In this document: in pieces, positions 54,757 to 64,000 of the stretch
Layout of the letters: each line of letters begins with the position of its first letter
Numbering within the stretch: the first letter of the stretch is position 1
Notes under the pieces: model-generated
What the model was told of the DNA's origin: nothing
The model's input: the letters and a program-made list of their open reading frames with translations, nothing else
Database searches by the model: none
Translations under genes and position numbers: made by a program
Assembly: GCF_046348265.1 (NCBI RefSeq)
Contig: NZ_JAXMEO010000013.1
Length of the DNA stretch: 64,000 nucleotides
Strand: one strand, 5' to 3'
Origin: Pelomonas sp937871895
GTDB lineage: Bacteria; Pseudomonadota; Gammaproteobacteria; Burkholderiales; Burkholderiaceae_C

Positions 54757-56763
54757 TCAAGGCACGCCCAGGTGCTCGGCGAGAAATGCTTCCGCCCGGC
54801 GCGCAAAGTCGTAGGCGTTCTCGGGTTTGGCAAAGCCATGCCCCTCGCCGGGGTATGTGACCCAAACGGGTTTCTGGCCCGCCGCGATCAACGCATCGCG
54901 CATGCGCTTGCCATGCTCCAGCGGCACGCGCAGGTCCTCTTCGCCATAGGCCAGCAGCAGGGGCGACTTGATGCGGTGTGCGAGCTTGACCGGCGAGTGG
55001 GCGGCCAGCATGGCGGCGTCCTTGACGGGGTCGCCAATCATCTCGGGAACGGTGAGTTGGCGCGCCAGGCCGATGTCGTCCTGCACCCACCAGGAGCCCT
55101 TGACCAGCAGTTCCAGGTCGGCCACCGCCACCCAGGCAATGCCGCAGCGGTAGAGATCGGGGTCCTTGGCCAGGCCCATCAAGGTGCTGTAGCCGCCGTA
55201 GCTGGCGCCAGCGATGCAAGCGCGGTCAGAGGCCAGCCCCTGTGCCTGCGCCCAGCGCAAGGCGTCGGCCACGTCGTCCTGCATGGCCTGGCCCCATTGC
55301 TTCCAGCCGGAGCGGTAGTGCTGCTCGCCATAGCCGGTGCTGCCGCGGAACTCGGGCTCGATGACCAGGTAGCCGCGTGAGGCGAGGAACTGCGGCAGGG
55401 CGGCCCAGCGCCAGGAAGTGCCTCTGACGTAAGGCCCACCGTGCACCAGCACCACGGCCGGCAGCGGGCCTTGTGCGCCATCGGGGCGCGTGACCCACAC
55501 CGGCAAGGCCTGGCCATCCCGAGCCTTGATGCGGTGCAGGTCCAGGCTGGCCATCTGCTGCGGCGCGATGCCGTCCAGGGCCTTGAAGACGGGGCGCCAT
55601 TTGCGTTGGCCCGGCTCGGGCTGCGCGGTGTGGAACCAGAGCTGGCCGGGGTCGTGGTCGCTGTAGGCATGCACCAGGGCCACCATGTCTGGCTGGCCGC
55701 AGCGGCGGCACTGCACGATGTTGATCTTGCCGGGCAGTTGGCGGTCCACCTCGGCCTGGAAGCGCTTCATCGCCTCGTCGAGCCACACCGTCACCAGCCC
55801 GTCGGCCAACACCCGCACGCCCAGCAGCCGGCCGGTCTCGGGGTCGTGCAGCAGCCCGCCATTGAAGTCGAAGTCGGGCACCTGCACCAGCGGCTGGGCC
55901 ATGGGCTCGTTCTTGTCGAAGTCGAACTGCTTGAGCACGCGGTTGCCGGTGCCGTTCGTGGCGCGCAGCACGTAGAGCCGCCCGTCCACGTCCACGCTGT
56001 GAGGGCCAAAGGGTGGGTGCAGCAGCGGGGCGCTATAGAGCGGCGTCCATGCTGTTTGCCCCGGGCCGCGCCACAGCGCGCCTGCCGTCTTGTCTTTGCG
56101 CGTAATGGCCACGCGCAGCTCGCCGCGGGCGTCGGCCAGCCAGCCCACGGTGTCGTCCGGGATGGCGATGTCCACGCGCCGCGTCCGGCCGCTGCGGGTG
56201 TTGAGCCACAGCGGCCGTGAGAGCCGCTGCTCGTCCTCGCTGACCTCGTGGATCAGCACCTCTTCGTTGTCGTCGCCTGCCGCTCGCGCTGGCACCGCCA
56301 GCAGGAAGTGATTCCAGTTCAGCACGCGCGTGTCTTCATCGCCCGAACGGATCGGCCCCAGCCAGCGCCGCCGCACCAACTGCCGCAGCTCGCTGCCATC
56401 CGACTTGACCGCGTAGAGCCCCGGCAGGGTCTGCGGCGCGCCACTACCCGGTGGGTCCATCACGCTGAACACCAGGCGCGTGTCGTTGACCCAGCGCACC
56501 TGGCGCACATCGCCATCGCTGAACTGCGCCGCCCGCTGGACCTTGCCCCCGGGCGCCAGGTCCAGCACCACCAGGCCCAGGTTCTTCAACCCCTTGGCCG
56601 AGGTCAGCGCGAGATAGCGTCCCGAAGGAGAGAGCGCCACTTCCTGAAAGTCCGCCGGGCGGAAGAAGGCCTCAGCCGGCGGCGGGGCTGCGCTGGCGAG
56701 GGCGCTGGCGCAGCCTGCGAGGACCAGGGCAAGACGGGCGAGGTGAGCGAGAGCGCGGTGCAT
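54757..56763 (-). CDS. Exported S9-family (prolyl oligopeptidase-like) peptidase A
   Basis: A 668-aa serine peptidase with a signal peptide (1-26, ending ASA). A predicted seven-bladed propeller (about 30-400) and a C-terminal alpha/beta-hydrolase domain follow. The triad is Ser521 in GASYGGYS, Asp610 in EEDLRVP and His642 in GEGHGF. The conserved HGGPYVRG and GSTGYGE oxyanion and loop motifs are present. Dipeptidyl/acylaminoacyl peptidases of this type trim peptides in the periplasm. It lies immediately downstream of a close paralog on the same strand (stop of that gene 10 bases away), so this is a tandem duplication. Confidence 0.92.
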   Translation of the reverse strand: MHRALAHLARLALVLAGCASALASAAPPPAEAFFRPADFQEVALSPSGRYLALTSAKGLKNLGLVVLDLAPGGKVQRAAQFSDGDVRQVRWVNDTRLVFSVMDPPGSGAPQTLPGLYAVKSDGSELRQLVRRRWLGPIRSGDEDTRVLNWNHFLLAVPARAAGDDNEEVLIHEVSEDEQRLSRPLWLNTRSGRTRRVDIAIPDDTVGWLADARGELRVAITRKDKTAGALWRGPGQTAWTPLYSAPLLHPPFGPHSVDVDGRLYVLRATNGTGNRVLKQFDFDKNEPMAQPLVQVPDFDFNGGLLHDPETGRLLGVRVLADGLVTVWLDEAMKRFQAEVDRQLPGKINIVQCRRCGQPDMVALVHAYSDHDPGQLWFHTAQPEPGQRKWRPVFKALDGIAPQQMASLDLHRIKARDGQALPVWVTRPDGAQGPLPAVVLVHGGPYVRGTSWRWAALPQFLASRGYLVIEPEFRGSTGYGEQHYRSGWKQWGQAMQDDVADALRWAQAQGLASDRACIAGASYGGYSTLMGLAKDPDLYRCGIAWVAVADLELLVKGSWWVQDDIGLARQLTVPEMIGDPVKDAAMLAAHSPVKLAHRIKSPLLLAYGEEDLRVPLEHGKRMRDALIAAGQKPVWVTYPGEGHGFAKPENAYDFARRAEAFLAEHLGVP

Positions 56764-56773
56764 GCCTGGGCGC

Positions 56774-58792
56774 TCAGGGTTTGGCCAGGTGCTTGGCCAG
56801 GAAGGCTTCCAGGCGCTTCGCGAAGTCGAGCTGGTTCGCCAGCTTGGTGAAACCGTGCGCCTCGTGGGCGTAGACCACCCACTCGGGCGGATTGCCGGCG
56901 TCCTTCAGCGCGTCGCGCAGCCGCGTGCCGTGGGCCAGGGGCACGCGCAGATCGCTCTCGCCATAGGCCAGCAGCAAGGGCGCCTTGATGCGCGCGGCCT
57001 GCTTGAAGGGCGAGTTGGCGGCGATCATGGCGGCGTCCTTCACCGGGTCGCCGATCAGGTCGGGCAGGCTGAACTTGCGGGCCACGTCGCTGACGTCGTC
57101 GTCGACCAGCCAACTGCCTTGGATGAAGAGGTCGAGGTCGGCCACGGCGAGCCAAGCGACCCCGCAGCGGTAGAGCTCGGGGTGTTTGACCAAGCCCATC
57201 AGCGTGCTGTAGCCACCGTAGCTGGCGCCGGCGACGCAGGCCTTGTCGTTGGCCAGGCCTTGCTTGCGCGCCCATAGCAAGGCGTCGGCCACGTCGTCCT
57301 GCATGGCCTGGCCCCATTGCTTCCAGCCGGCAGTGAAGTGCGCCTCACCGTAGCCAGTGCTGCCCCTGAACTCGGGTTCGATGACCAGGTAGCCGCGCGA
57401 AGCGAGGAACTGCGCCATGCCCTGCCAGCGCCATTCGTTGCCACGCACCCAAGGGCCGCCGTGGAGCAGCACGACGGTGGGCAAGGGGCCCTGTGCCGCA
57501 TCGCTGCGCGTGACCCAGACCGGCAGGTCGCGGCCGTCGCGCGCCTTGATGCGTTGCAGGTCGAGGCTGGCCATCTGCGCCGGGTCCACGCTTGGGCGCA
57601 CGCGGCTGACGGCGCGCCAGGCCGGTGTGCCAGCTGCGGCGGCCGACTGATGCACCCACAGCTCGCCAGGTTCGTGGTCGCTGTAGGACCACACCAGAGC
57701 CGTCATGTCCGCCTCGCCGCAGCGCCGGCACTTGATGCGATTGACGCGGCCAGGGAATCGCGCGTCCACGGTGGCTTGGAAGGCCTTCATCTTGGCGTCG
57801 AACCAGACGGTGGTTTCGCCATCGACCGTGGCGCGCACGCCCAGCAGCTTGCCGCCGGGCTGGACGATGAGCTCGGCGTCCACGTCATAGCCCGGTGTGG
57901 CGATCAGGGCCTTGGGCTCCGGCGCGCGGGTCTTGAAGTCGTAGCGGGTCAGCACCTGATAGCCCTCGGGCCCACGACGCTCGGCCACGAAGAGCCCGCC
58001 CACGTCGTCCACGCCGACGATCTCGAAGGGCTGCTTGAGCAATGTGTCTTCGTAGAGCTTGATCCATTCGCTGCTGCCGGGCGCGCGCCAGTAGGCGGCG
58101 TGGACGTCCTTCTTGCGCGTGAAGGCGACGCGGGCGTCGGCGTTGCTGTCGGAGATCCAGCCGACACAGTTGGGCGGCAAGGTGAAACCTGCGGCCCGGG
58201 ATACGCCCGTGCGTGTGTTGAGCCGCACGGGCAGTCGCAGACCGGTGTCGTCGAGCACCATCTCGGCCAGCAGCACGTCCTCGTTCGGGCCATCCGCCTG
58301 CGGATGCGGCACCGTGGCAAGCGTGTGATTCCACTGCAGCATCTCGGCAAACAGGCCCTCGCTCGGTGCCAGCCCGCCCTGACGCTTCACATACTGGCGG
58401 ATGCGCTTGCCCTCGATGTCGATGCCGAAAAGGCCCCAGGCAGCGCGACGCAGGCCGCTGCCGTCGGCGAGGTCCGAGCTGCTGAACAGCAGCCGGCCGT
58501 CGTCCTGCCAATGCACATTGCCAATGTCGGCGTCGTTGAACTGCGCGATCTGCTTGGACTTGCCGCCCGGGCTCAGGTCCACCACCGCGAGGCCGAGGCG
58601 CTCCTGGCCCTTCAGGCGCGTGGTCACCGCCAGCCAGCGTCCCGAGGGCGAGAGGTGGGCTTCACCCACGTCGCTTGGCTTGAAGAAAACCTCGGCCGGT
58701 GGCGGCGCTGCGGTGGCCGCAGCAGCCGTCAATGCGCACAGCGTGGCGCCCAGTTGCAGCCAGCGCTTCGCGTTGAGTCCCAGCATCGTCAT
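56774..58792 (-). CDS. Exported S9-family (prolyl oligopeptidase-like) peptidase B
   Basis: A 672-aa paralog of the next gene, with a signal peptide (about 1-28, ending TAA). The domain order is the same. The triad is Ser524 in GASYGGYS, Asp614 in ESDLRVP and His646 in HEAHGF. The start was set at ATG 58792 (MTMLGLNAKRW) because GGAGG lies five bases before it; the second ATG six bases in is also possible. A far longer in-frame extension upstream lies antisense to nadB and is rejected. Its promoter region is shared divergently with nadB (109 bases). Confidence 0.92.
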   Translation of the reverse strand: MTMLGLNAKRWLQLGATLCALTAAAATAAPPPAEVFFKPSDVGEAHLSPSGRWLAVTTRLKGQERLGLAVVDLSPGGKSKQIAQFNDADIGNVHWQDDGRLLFSSSDLADGSGLRRAAWGLFGIDIEGKRIRQYVKRQGGLAPSEGLFAEMLQWNHTLATVPHPQADGPNEDVLLAEMVLDDTGLRLPVRLNTRTGVSRAAGFTLPPNCVGWISDSNADARVAFTRKKDVHAAYWRAPGSSEWIKLYEDTLLKQPFEIVGVDDVGGLFVAERRGPEGYQVLTRYDFKTRAPEPKALIATPGYDVDAELIVQPGGKLLGVRATVDGETTVWFDAKMKAFQATVDARFPGRVNRIKCRRCGEADMTALVWSYSDHEPGELWVHQSAAAAGTPAWRAVSRVRPSVDPAQMASLDLQRIKARDGRDLPVWVTRSDAAQGPLPTVVLLHGGPWVRGNEWRWQGMAQFLASRGYLVIEPEFRGSTGYGEAHFTAGWKQWGQAMQDDVADALLWARKQGLANDKACVAGASYGGYSTLMGLVKHPELYRCGVAWLAVADLDLFIQGSWLVDDDVSDVARKFSLPDLIGDPVKDAAMIAANSPFKQAARIKAPLLLAYGESDLRVPLAHGTRLRDALKDAGNPPEWVVYAHEAHGFTKLANQLDFAKRLEAFLAKHLAKP

Positions 58793-58887
58793 TGCATCCT
58801 CCCTGCCGTCTACGGCGTTTTGCGGCGGCGATGGTAGCGAGTGACAGCGGCGGCGGCGGGCCTGCAAAACGTGAACCTTCCCCCTCC

Positions 58888-58893
58888 CATAAT
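58888..58893 (+). promoter_or_regulatory. -10-like hexamer of nadB, close to the start codon
   Basis: CATAAT lies eight bases before the nadB ATG, and there is no Shine-Dalgarno in between (CCAGCCCC). If it is the -10 element, transcription starts at or next to the ATG, giving a leaderless message. The -35 region is weak by eye. Confidence 0.4.
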
Positions 58894-58901
58894 CCAGCCC
58901 C

Positions 58902-60494
58902 ATGCCAGACCAAGCCCCCCTCGTCATCGTCGGCGCCGGCCTTGCCGGCCTCACCGTGGCCCTGCACGTGGCTGACCGCATGCCGGTCATCGTCCTTGCC
59001 AAGCGCGAGCTGACCGAGGCCGCCACGGCGTGGGCGCAGGGCGGCATCGTCGGGGTGCTCGGTAGTGACGACTCCATCGACAGCCATGTGCGCGACACGC
59101 AGGACGCCGGCGCGGGCCTGGTGGATGAAGCCACGGCCCGCTTCATCGCCGAGCGCAGCGCACAGGCGGTGGGCTGGCTGGTGGGGCAGGGCGTGCCCTT
59201 CACGCCCGACGACGACGGCCCGCTGGGCCTGCACCTCACGCGCGAGGGCGGGCATGCCGTGCGCCGCATTGCCCACGCGGCCGACGCCACGGGCAAGGCC
59301 ATCCATGACAGCCTGCTCGCCGCCGCGCGCGCCCACCCCAACATCCAGCTGCGCGAGCGCTGGATGGCGGTGGACCTGGTGACGTCTAGGCACCTGCAGC
59401 GCGACGAGCCCCCGCGCGTCTACGGCGTCTATGCGCTCGACATCGACACCCAGCACGTCGAGACCCTGCCGGCCCGCGCCGTGGTGCTGGCCACCGGCGG
59501 CGCCGGCAAGGTCTACCGCTACACCACCAACCCCGACACCTCGACGGGCGACGGCATCGCCATGGCCTGGCGCGCGGGCTGCCGGGTGGCGAACATGGAG
59601 TTCATCCAGTTCCATCCCACGTGCCTGTATCACCCCCAGGAGCGCAGCTTCCTGATCACCGAGGCGCTGCGGGGCGAGGGTGGGCACCTCAAGCTTCCGG
59701 ATGGCACCCGCTTCATGGCCGCGCACGACGCGCGCCTGGAGCTGGCCCCGCGCGACATCGTGGCACGCGCCATCGACTTCGAGATGAAGAAGCACGGCCT
59801 CGACCACGTGTGGCTCGACGCCACGCACCTCGGCGAAGCCTTCCTGATCGAGCACTTCCCGACCATCCACGCCCGCTGCCTCAAGCTCGGCATCGACATC
59901 GCGCGCCAGCCCATCCCCGTGGTGCCGGCCGTGCACTTCACCTGCGGCGGCGCGGTGACCGACCTCAGCGGGCGCTGCGACCTGCCGGGCCTCTACGCGG
60001 TGGGCGAGACCGGCTACACCGGCTTGCACGGCGCCAACCGCCTGGCCAGCAATTCGCTGCTGGAGTGCGTGGTGCTGGGGCAGACCTGTGCGACTGACAT
60101 CCTGCTGCAGCCGGCCCCCGAGGCCGCGCCGCTGCCCGGCTGGGACGAGAGCCAGGTCGAGAACGCCGACGAGCAGGTCGTCATCGCGCACAACTGGGAC
60201 GAGTTGCGCCTCTTGATGTGGAACTACGTCGGCATCGTGCGCACCACCAAGCGCCTGGAACGCGCGCTGACGCGCATCCTGGCGCTGCGCAGCGAGATCG
60301 ACGAGTACTACGGCAGTTTCCGCGTCACGCGCGACCTGCTGGAGCTGCGCAACCTGGTGGACTGCGCCGAGCTGATCGTTCGCTCGGCCCTGCTGCGCCA
60401 CGAGAGCCGTGGCCTGCACTTCAACCGCGACTACCCGCGCACCTTGCCGGTCAGCTTCCCGACGGTGTTGATCAGCAAGCAGCGGCGGCGCTGA
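58902..60494 (+). CDS. nadB: L-aspartate oxidase
   Basis: A 530-aa flavoenzyme oxidising aspartate to iminoaspartate, the first step of de novo NAD synthesis with NadA. The FAD motif VIVGAGLAGLTVALHVAD (8-25) is followed by AAATAWAQGGIVGV-type and SHVRDTQDAGAGL segments, HPTCLYHPQERSFLITEALRGEGG, and GGAVTDLSGR / AVGETGYTGLHGANRLASNSLLE. The length is normal. nadA and nadC are not in this window. The start codon has no Shine-Dalgarno, and a possible -10 lies just upstream. Confidence 0.96.
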   Translation: MPDQAPLVIVGAGLAGLTVALHVADRMPVIVLAKRELTEAATAWAQGGIVGVLGSDDSIDSHVRDTQDAGAGLVDEATARFIAERSAQAVGWLVGQGVPFTPDDDGPLGLHLTREGGHAVRRIAHAADATGKAIHDSLLAAARAHPNIQLRERWMAVDLVTSRHLQRDEPPRVYGVYALDIDTQHVETLPARAVVLATGGAGKVYRYTTNPDTSTGDGIAMAWRAGCRVANMEFIQFHPTCLYHPQERSFLITEALRGEGGHLKLPDGTRFMAAHDARLELAPRDIVARAIDFEMKKHGLDHVWLDATHLGEAFLIEHFPTIHARCLKLGIDIARQPIPVVPAVHFTCGGAVTDLSGRCDLPGLYAVGETGYTGLHGANRLASNSLLECVVLGQTCATDILLQPAPEAAPLPGWDESQVENADEQVVIAHNWDELRLLMWNYVGIVRTTKRLERALTRILALRSEIDEYYGSFRVTRDLLELRNLVDCAELIVRSALLRHESRGLHFNRDYPRTLPVSFPTVLISKQRRR

Positions 60495-60562
60495 GCTGGT
60501 CGCGCTGAGCATCTCTGAGCGCTGGCCGCCAGGCCAGGCCTTGCGGCACAACAAACGCTCAA

Positions 60563-60612
60563 ACTCTGCTTGACAGAGTAAGCGATCATCTTCAAACTCT
60601 GCCACACAGAGT
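60563..60612 (+). promoter_or_regulatory. Tandem palindromic operators overlapping a promoter
   Basis: Two near-identical inverted repeats lie 33 bases apart: ACTCTG-N5-CAGAGT at 60563-60579 and again at 60596-60612. Each is preceded by CAA. A consensus -35 TTGACA (60570-60575) sits inside the first. A possible -10 (CAAACT, 60593-60598) 17 bases on touches the second. Occupancy of both would block the promoter. The likely binder is the winged-helix regulator encoded as the second gene downstream. Confidence 0.7.
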
Positions 60613-60629
60613 AACCAACGGAGACACGC

Positions 60630-61178
60630 ATGTCACTCAGTGCTCAACAGGCTGCAGCCGCGCTGGCTCAGATCGACGCCACCACCCAACGCGCCCAGGT
60701 GCAGCGCGGGTATCGCGGCGGCGGCGGGATCTTGATGATGTGGAGCGTGCTCTGGGCGCTTGGCTACCTGGGCATGGCCTGGCTGCCCTCGGCCATGGTC
60801 AGCGTGGCGTGGTTTGCGCTGGCCATCTTCGGCACAGTGCTGAGCTTGCACGCGGCGCGTGGCGGACTGCGCATGTCGGGACCGAGCCTGTGGCGCCTGG
60901 CTGCGGGGGCCGGGTTCTGCATGGTCTTCGTCACGGCCATCGTGGTGCTGGCTGAGCCTAAGGATCCGGCGTTCGTCGTGGCGCTTCCAGGACTCTTCAT
61001 CGGCCTGGTGTACGCCGCCGCGGGGGTATTTGCCGCGCCACGCTATCTGGTGATTGCCGGCTATGTGCTGGCGGTGACGGTGGTGGGCTATCTCGGGTTT
61101 CGCGCCGCGCTGCCCTATTGGATGGCCGCCAGTTGCCTGGGCTTGCTGCTGGGTGGGTATTGGCTGCGCCGGGGGTGA
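60630..61178 (+). CDS. Small multi-helix membrane protein, 182 aa
   Basis: A 182-aa integral membrane protein with an N-terminal helical cytoplasmic stretch (about 1-30) and five or six membrane helices filling the rest. No family was recognised with certainty. Proteins of this build are commonly paired with a short winged-helix regulator, as here (stop and next start three bases apart). GGAGA precedes the ATG. Expression is expected to follow the two palindromic operators just upstream. Function unknown; a membrane sensor or regulator partner is possible. Confidence 0.8.
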   Translation: MSLSAQQAAAALAQIDATTQRAQVQRGYRGGGGILMMWSVLWALGYLGMAWLPSAMVSVAWFALAIFGTVLSLHAARGGLRMSGPSLWRLAAGAGFCMVFVTAIVVLAEPKDPAFVVALPGLFIGLVYAAAGVFAAPRYLVIAGYVLAVTVVGYLGFRAALPYWMAASCLGLLLGGYWLRRG

Positions 61179-61180
61179 GC

Positions 61181-61483
61181 ATGGCGGCCGAGCCAGACTT
61201 CTTCATCCACCAGCCTTTGCGTCTGCAACTGATGGCGGCGCTGTACGCCGAACGCGATGCCGAGCCCCTGGACTTCAGCCGCCTGAAGGCCCTGACCGAT
61301 GCGACCGACGGCAACCTCGGCAGCCATCTGACGGCCTTGGAGCAGGCGGGCTACATCGTCATCGAGAAGGACGGCAGCGGCCCGCGTCCACGCAGTCTCG
61401 TCAGGATCAGCGCGCAGGGCCGCAAGTCCTTCCGTCGGCACGTGGCCTATCTGCGCGAGTTGGTCGACGGCGTCGACGACTGA
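61181..61483 (+). CDS. Winged-helix transcriptional regulator, 100 aa
   Basis: A 100-aa one-domain regulator of the winged-helix/HTH_27 (MarR/PadR-like) type. Recognition features include PLRLQLMAALY, LKALTDATDGNLGSHLTALEQAGYIVIEKDG (HTH and recognition helix) and the wing RSLVRISAQGRKSFRRHV. There is no effector domain. The ATG at 61181 is chosen; a GTG six bases upstream overlapping the previous stop is possible. As the second gene of the operon it most likely represses its own promoter through the two ACTCTG-N5-CAGAGT palindromes. Confidence 0.87.
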   Translation: MAAEPDFFIHQPLRLQLMAALYAERDAEPLDFSRLKALTDATDGNLGSHLTALEQAGYIVIEKDGSGPRPRSLVRISAQGRKSFRRHVAYLRELVDGVDD

Positions 61484-61683
61484 TGCGCCGTTCCGGCGCG
61501 TGTTCCGCCCCATTTTGGGGTGCGCCCAAGCCACGGCTGGGCGCGGCAGCCATACACATGCTCGGCGCCATGGCACGAGAGCTGCTCGGGCCTGTCAAAC
61601 GCCGTTAGCATGGCCGTCAACCCGTGGGCGGCGCCAGAGCGGGCGCCCGCACCTGCAATCTGAAAAGAATCGAGCAAGGCGAG

Positions 61684-61986
61684 ATGGAACTGACCCCCAG
61701 AGAGAAAGACAAGCTGCTCATCTTCACGGCCGCGCTTGTGGCCGAGCGGCGCAAGGCCCGTGGCCTGAAGCTCAACTACCCCGAGGCCGTGGCCTTCATC
61801 AGCGCTGCCATCCTGGAAGGCGCCCGCGACGGCCGCACGGTGGCCGAGCTGATGGCTGATGGCCGCCAAGTGCTGGGTCGTGCCGACGTGATGGACGGCG
61901 TCGCCGAAATGATTCCCGAGATCCAGGTCGAAGCGACCTTTCCGGACGGCACCAAGCTCGTGACCGTCCATCAACCCATTGCCTGA
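61684..61986 (+). CDS. ureA: Urease subunit gamma
   Basis: A 100-aa gamma subunit of nickel urease (urea to ammonia and carbon dioxide). The family pattern is complete: MELTPREKDKLLIF, LKLNYPEAVAFIS and the C-terminal FPDGTKLVTVHQPI. AAGGCGAG precedes the ATG. It is the first urease gene in the window. The 200 bases upstream hold no recognised gene, and no NtrC or nickel-regulator site could be identified. ureD, normally upstream in many Burkholderiales, is not found between the regulator and ureA. Confidence 0.97.
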   Translation: MELTPREKDKLLIFTAALVAERRKARGLKLNYPEAVAFISAAILEGARDGRTVAELMADGRQVLGRADVMDGVAEMIPEIQVEATFPDGTKLVTVHQPIA

Positions 61987-61994
61987 GCGCTGCC

Positions 61995-62567
61995 ATGAAG
62001 AAGACTCTTGTTTCGCTGCTTGCCTCCCTGCTGGCCCTGCCGGCGCTGGCCCACACCGATGGCGCTGCCCACACCCACTTGAGCAGCTTTTGGGATGGCG
62101 CCTTGCATCCTCTGACCGGCCCCGACCACTTGGCCGCCATGCTGGCCGTTGGCGTCTGGAGCGCGATGGCCCTGCGCCGGCCGCTGGGTGCGCCTTTGGC
62201 CTTCGCCGCGTCGCTGCTACTCGGTGCCGTGATTGCGATGCGCACCGGCTGGGCGATGCCGGCGCTTGAGGCCAGCATCACCGTCTCGCTGGCGGTGCTG
62301 GGCTTGTTGGTAGCCCTGCGCACGGCCATGCCGGTGGCTGCGGGTGCCGCAACCGCTGCGATCTTGGCCTTCAGCCACGGCGCGGCCCACGGGCTGGAGC
62401 TGAGCGGCGCTGCTGCGCTGGCCGGCATGGTGGTCAGCACCTTGGCCTTGCACGCCGCCGGCCTGGGCTTGGGCTGGAAGCTCCGCCAATCGCCCATCCT
62501 GCTGCGCGCCTTGTTGGGCGCCAGCGTGGCGGCCGTCGCGCTGGCTCGCCTCAGCGGGGTGGCCTGA
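61995..62567 (+). CDS. ureJ: HupE/UreJ-family nickel permease-like protein
   Basis: A 190-aa membrane protein with a signal peptide or first helix (1-20) and about six further helices. The HupE/UreJ signatures are HPLTGPDHLAAMLAVGVW near residue 40 and AFSHGAAHGLEL near 125, whose His/Asp residues are thought to bind nickel. Its place between ureA and ureB (gaps of eight and zero bases) supports nickel supply to urease. The ureB ATG directly abuts its TGA. Confidence 0.92.
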   Translation: MKKTLVSLLASLLALPALAHTDGAAHTHLSSFWDGALHPLTGPDHLAAMLAVGVWSAMALRRPLGAPLAFAASLLLGAVIAMRTGWAMPALEASITVSLAVLGLLVALRTAMPVAAGAATAAILAFSHGAAHGLELSGAAALAGMVVSTLALHAAGLGLGWKLRQSPILLRALLGASVAAVALARLSGVA

Positions 62568-62869
62568 ATGATCCCCGGCGAACTCATCACGCCCGAGGGG
62601 GAGCATGAACTCAACCCCGGCCGCCGCACGCTCACCGTGCAGGTGGCCAATACCGGCGACCGGCCCATCCAGGTCGGCTCGCACTATCACTTTGCCGAGA
62701 CCAATGCCGCGCTGAGCTTTGACCGCACCGCCGCGCGCGGCATGCGGCTGAACATCTGCAGCGGCACGGCCGTGCGCTTCGAGCCCGGGCAGACGCGCAC
62801 CGTCGAGCTCGTTGACCTGGCGGGCGACCGCGTGGTCTACGGCTTCCGTGGCCTTGTGAGCGGCAAGCT

Positions 62870-62873
<4 letters not shown>
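62568..62873 (+). CDS. ureB: Urease subunit beta
   Basis: A 101-aa beta subunit. Conserved segments are MIPGE near the start, VANTGDRPIQVGSHYHFAETN, RLNICSGTAVRFEPGQ and VYGFRGLVSG. The ATG abuts the ureJ stop, and the stop overlaps the ureC ATG (ATGA), so translation is coupled. Confidence 0.97.

Positions 62874-64000
<1,127 letters not shown>

Overview
The window is high-GC chromosomal DNA from a betaproteobacterium, almost certainly Burkholderiales and most likely the Rubrivivax/Leptothrix/Roseateles/Inhella group (Sphaerotilaceae-like). This is inferred from gene order (alaA-hom-thrC-moeA-moaD ... moaE ... clpB), PEP-CTERM surface proteins, a LapG/LapD pair, and ureJ lying between ureA and ureB. 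No rRNA, tRNA, CRISPR array, phage or IS transposase was found. Gene density is high, with many 4-bp stop/start overlaps and several convergent gene pairs overlapping at their 3' ends.

Layout. 0.3-7.3 kb: truD, then a leftward operon of circularly permuted ATP-grasp, alpha-E and transglutaminase/DUF2126 proteins (probable peptide-tailoring enzymes). 7.6-10.1 kb: a TonB-dependent receptor with a small His/Cys-rich exported partner. Two MITE-like palindromic repeats (7361-7523 and 10165-10432) share a 15-bp core. 10.4-15.8 kb: an M20 amidohydrolase, a chemoreceptor, a porin-like protein with a frameshifted signal peptide, a PstS-like periplasmic protein, DUF1415 and a small hypothetical. 15.9-24 kb: a signalling neighbourhood with an OmpR-type regulator, a membrane-tethered coiled-coil receiver protein, a PAS histidine kinase, an HDOD protein and lapG-lapD (c-di-GMP control of adhesin release). 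24-32.4 kb: phoH2, bcp, an Mth938-domain protein, alaA, hom, thrC, moeA, moaD.

32.4-40.0 kb is the most interesting stretch. Between moaD and moaE, which are normally neighbours, lie speD, a MntA/HepT-type toxin-antitoxin pair, and a leftward cluster: SPFH-SHOCT protein, DUF4178 zinc-ribbon protein, DUF350 membrane protein, ABM-fold protein, membrane-embedded spermidine-synthase-like protein and FAD amine-oxidase-like protein. It reads as a polyamine-linked envelope-stress module inserted into the molybdenum-cofactor locus.

40.1-47.4 kb: moaE, crcB, a large NTPase/TPR/winged-helix regulator broken by two 1-base shifts, a PEP-CTERM protein also shifted in its signal peptide, and clpB. 47.3-53.4 kb: two divergent paralogous beta-helix PEP-CTERM proteins. 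53.4-58.8 kb: a membrane diguanylate cyclase and two tandem S9 peptidases. 58.9-61.5 kb: nadB, then a small membrane protein plus winged-helix regulator behind two near-identical palindromic operators. 61.7-64 kb: ureA-ureJ-ureB-ureC, with ureC cut off by the window end.

Four genes (porin, large regulator at two places, one PEP-CTERM protein) have reading frames restored by one or two bases at short repeats or in the signal peptide. Assembly error should be excluded before calling them pseudogenes or phase-variable. Start codons were chosen from alignment to family N-termini, Shine-Dalgarno sites and overlaps. Several genes (nadB, moaE, the HDOD gene, lapG) have a -10-like hexamer only 7-11 bases before ATG and no Shine-Dalgarno, suggesting leaderless transcripts.
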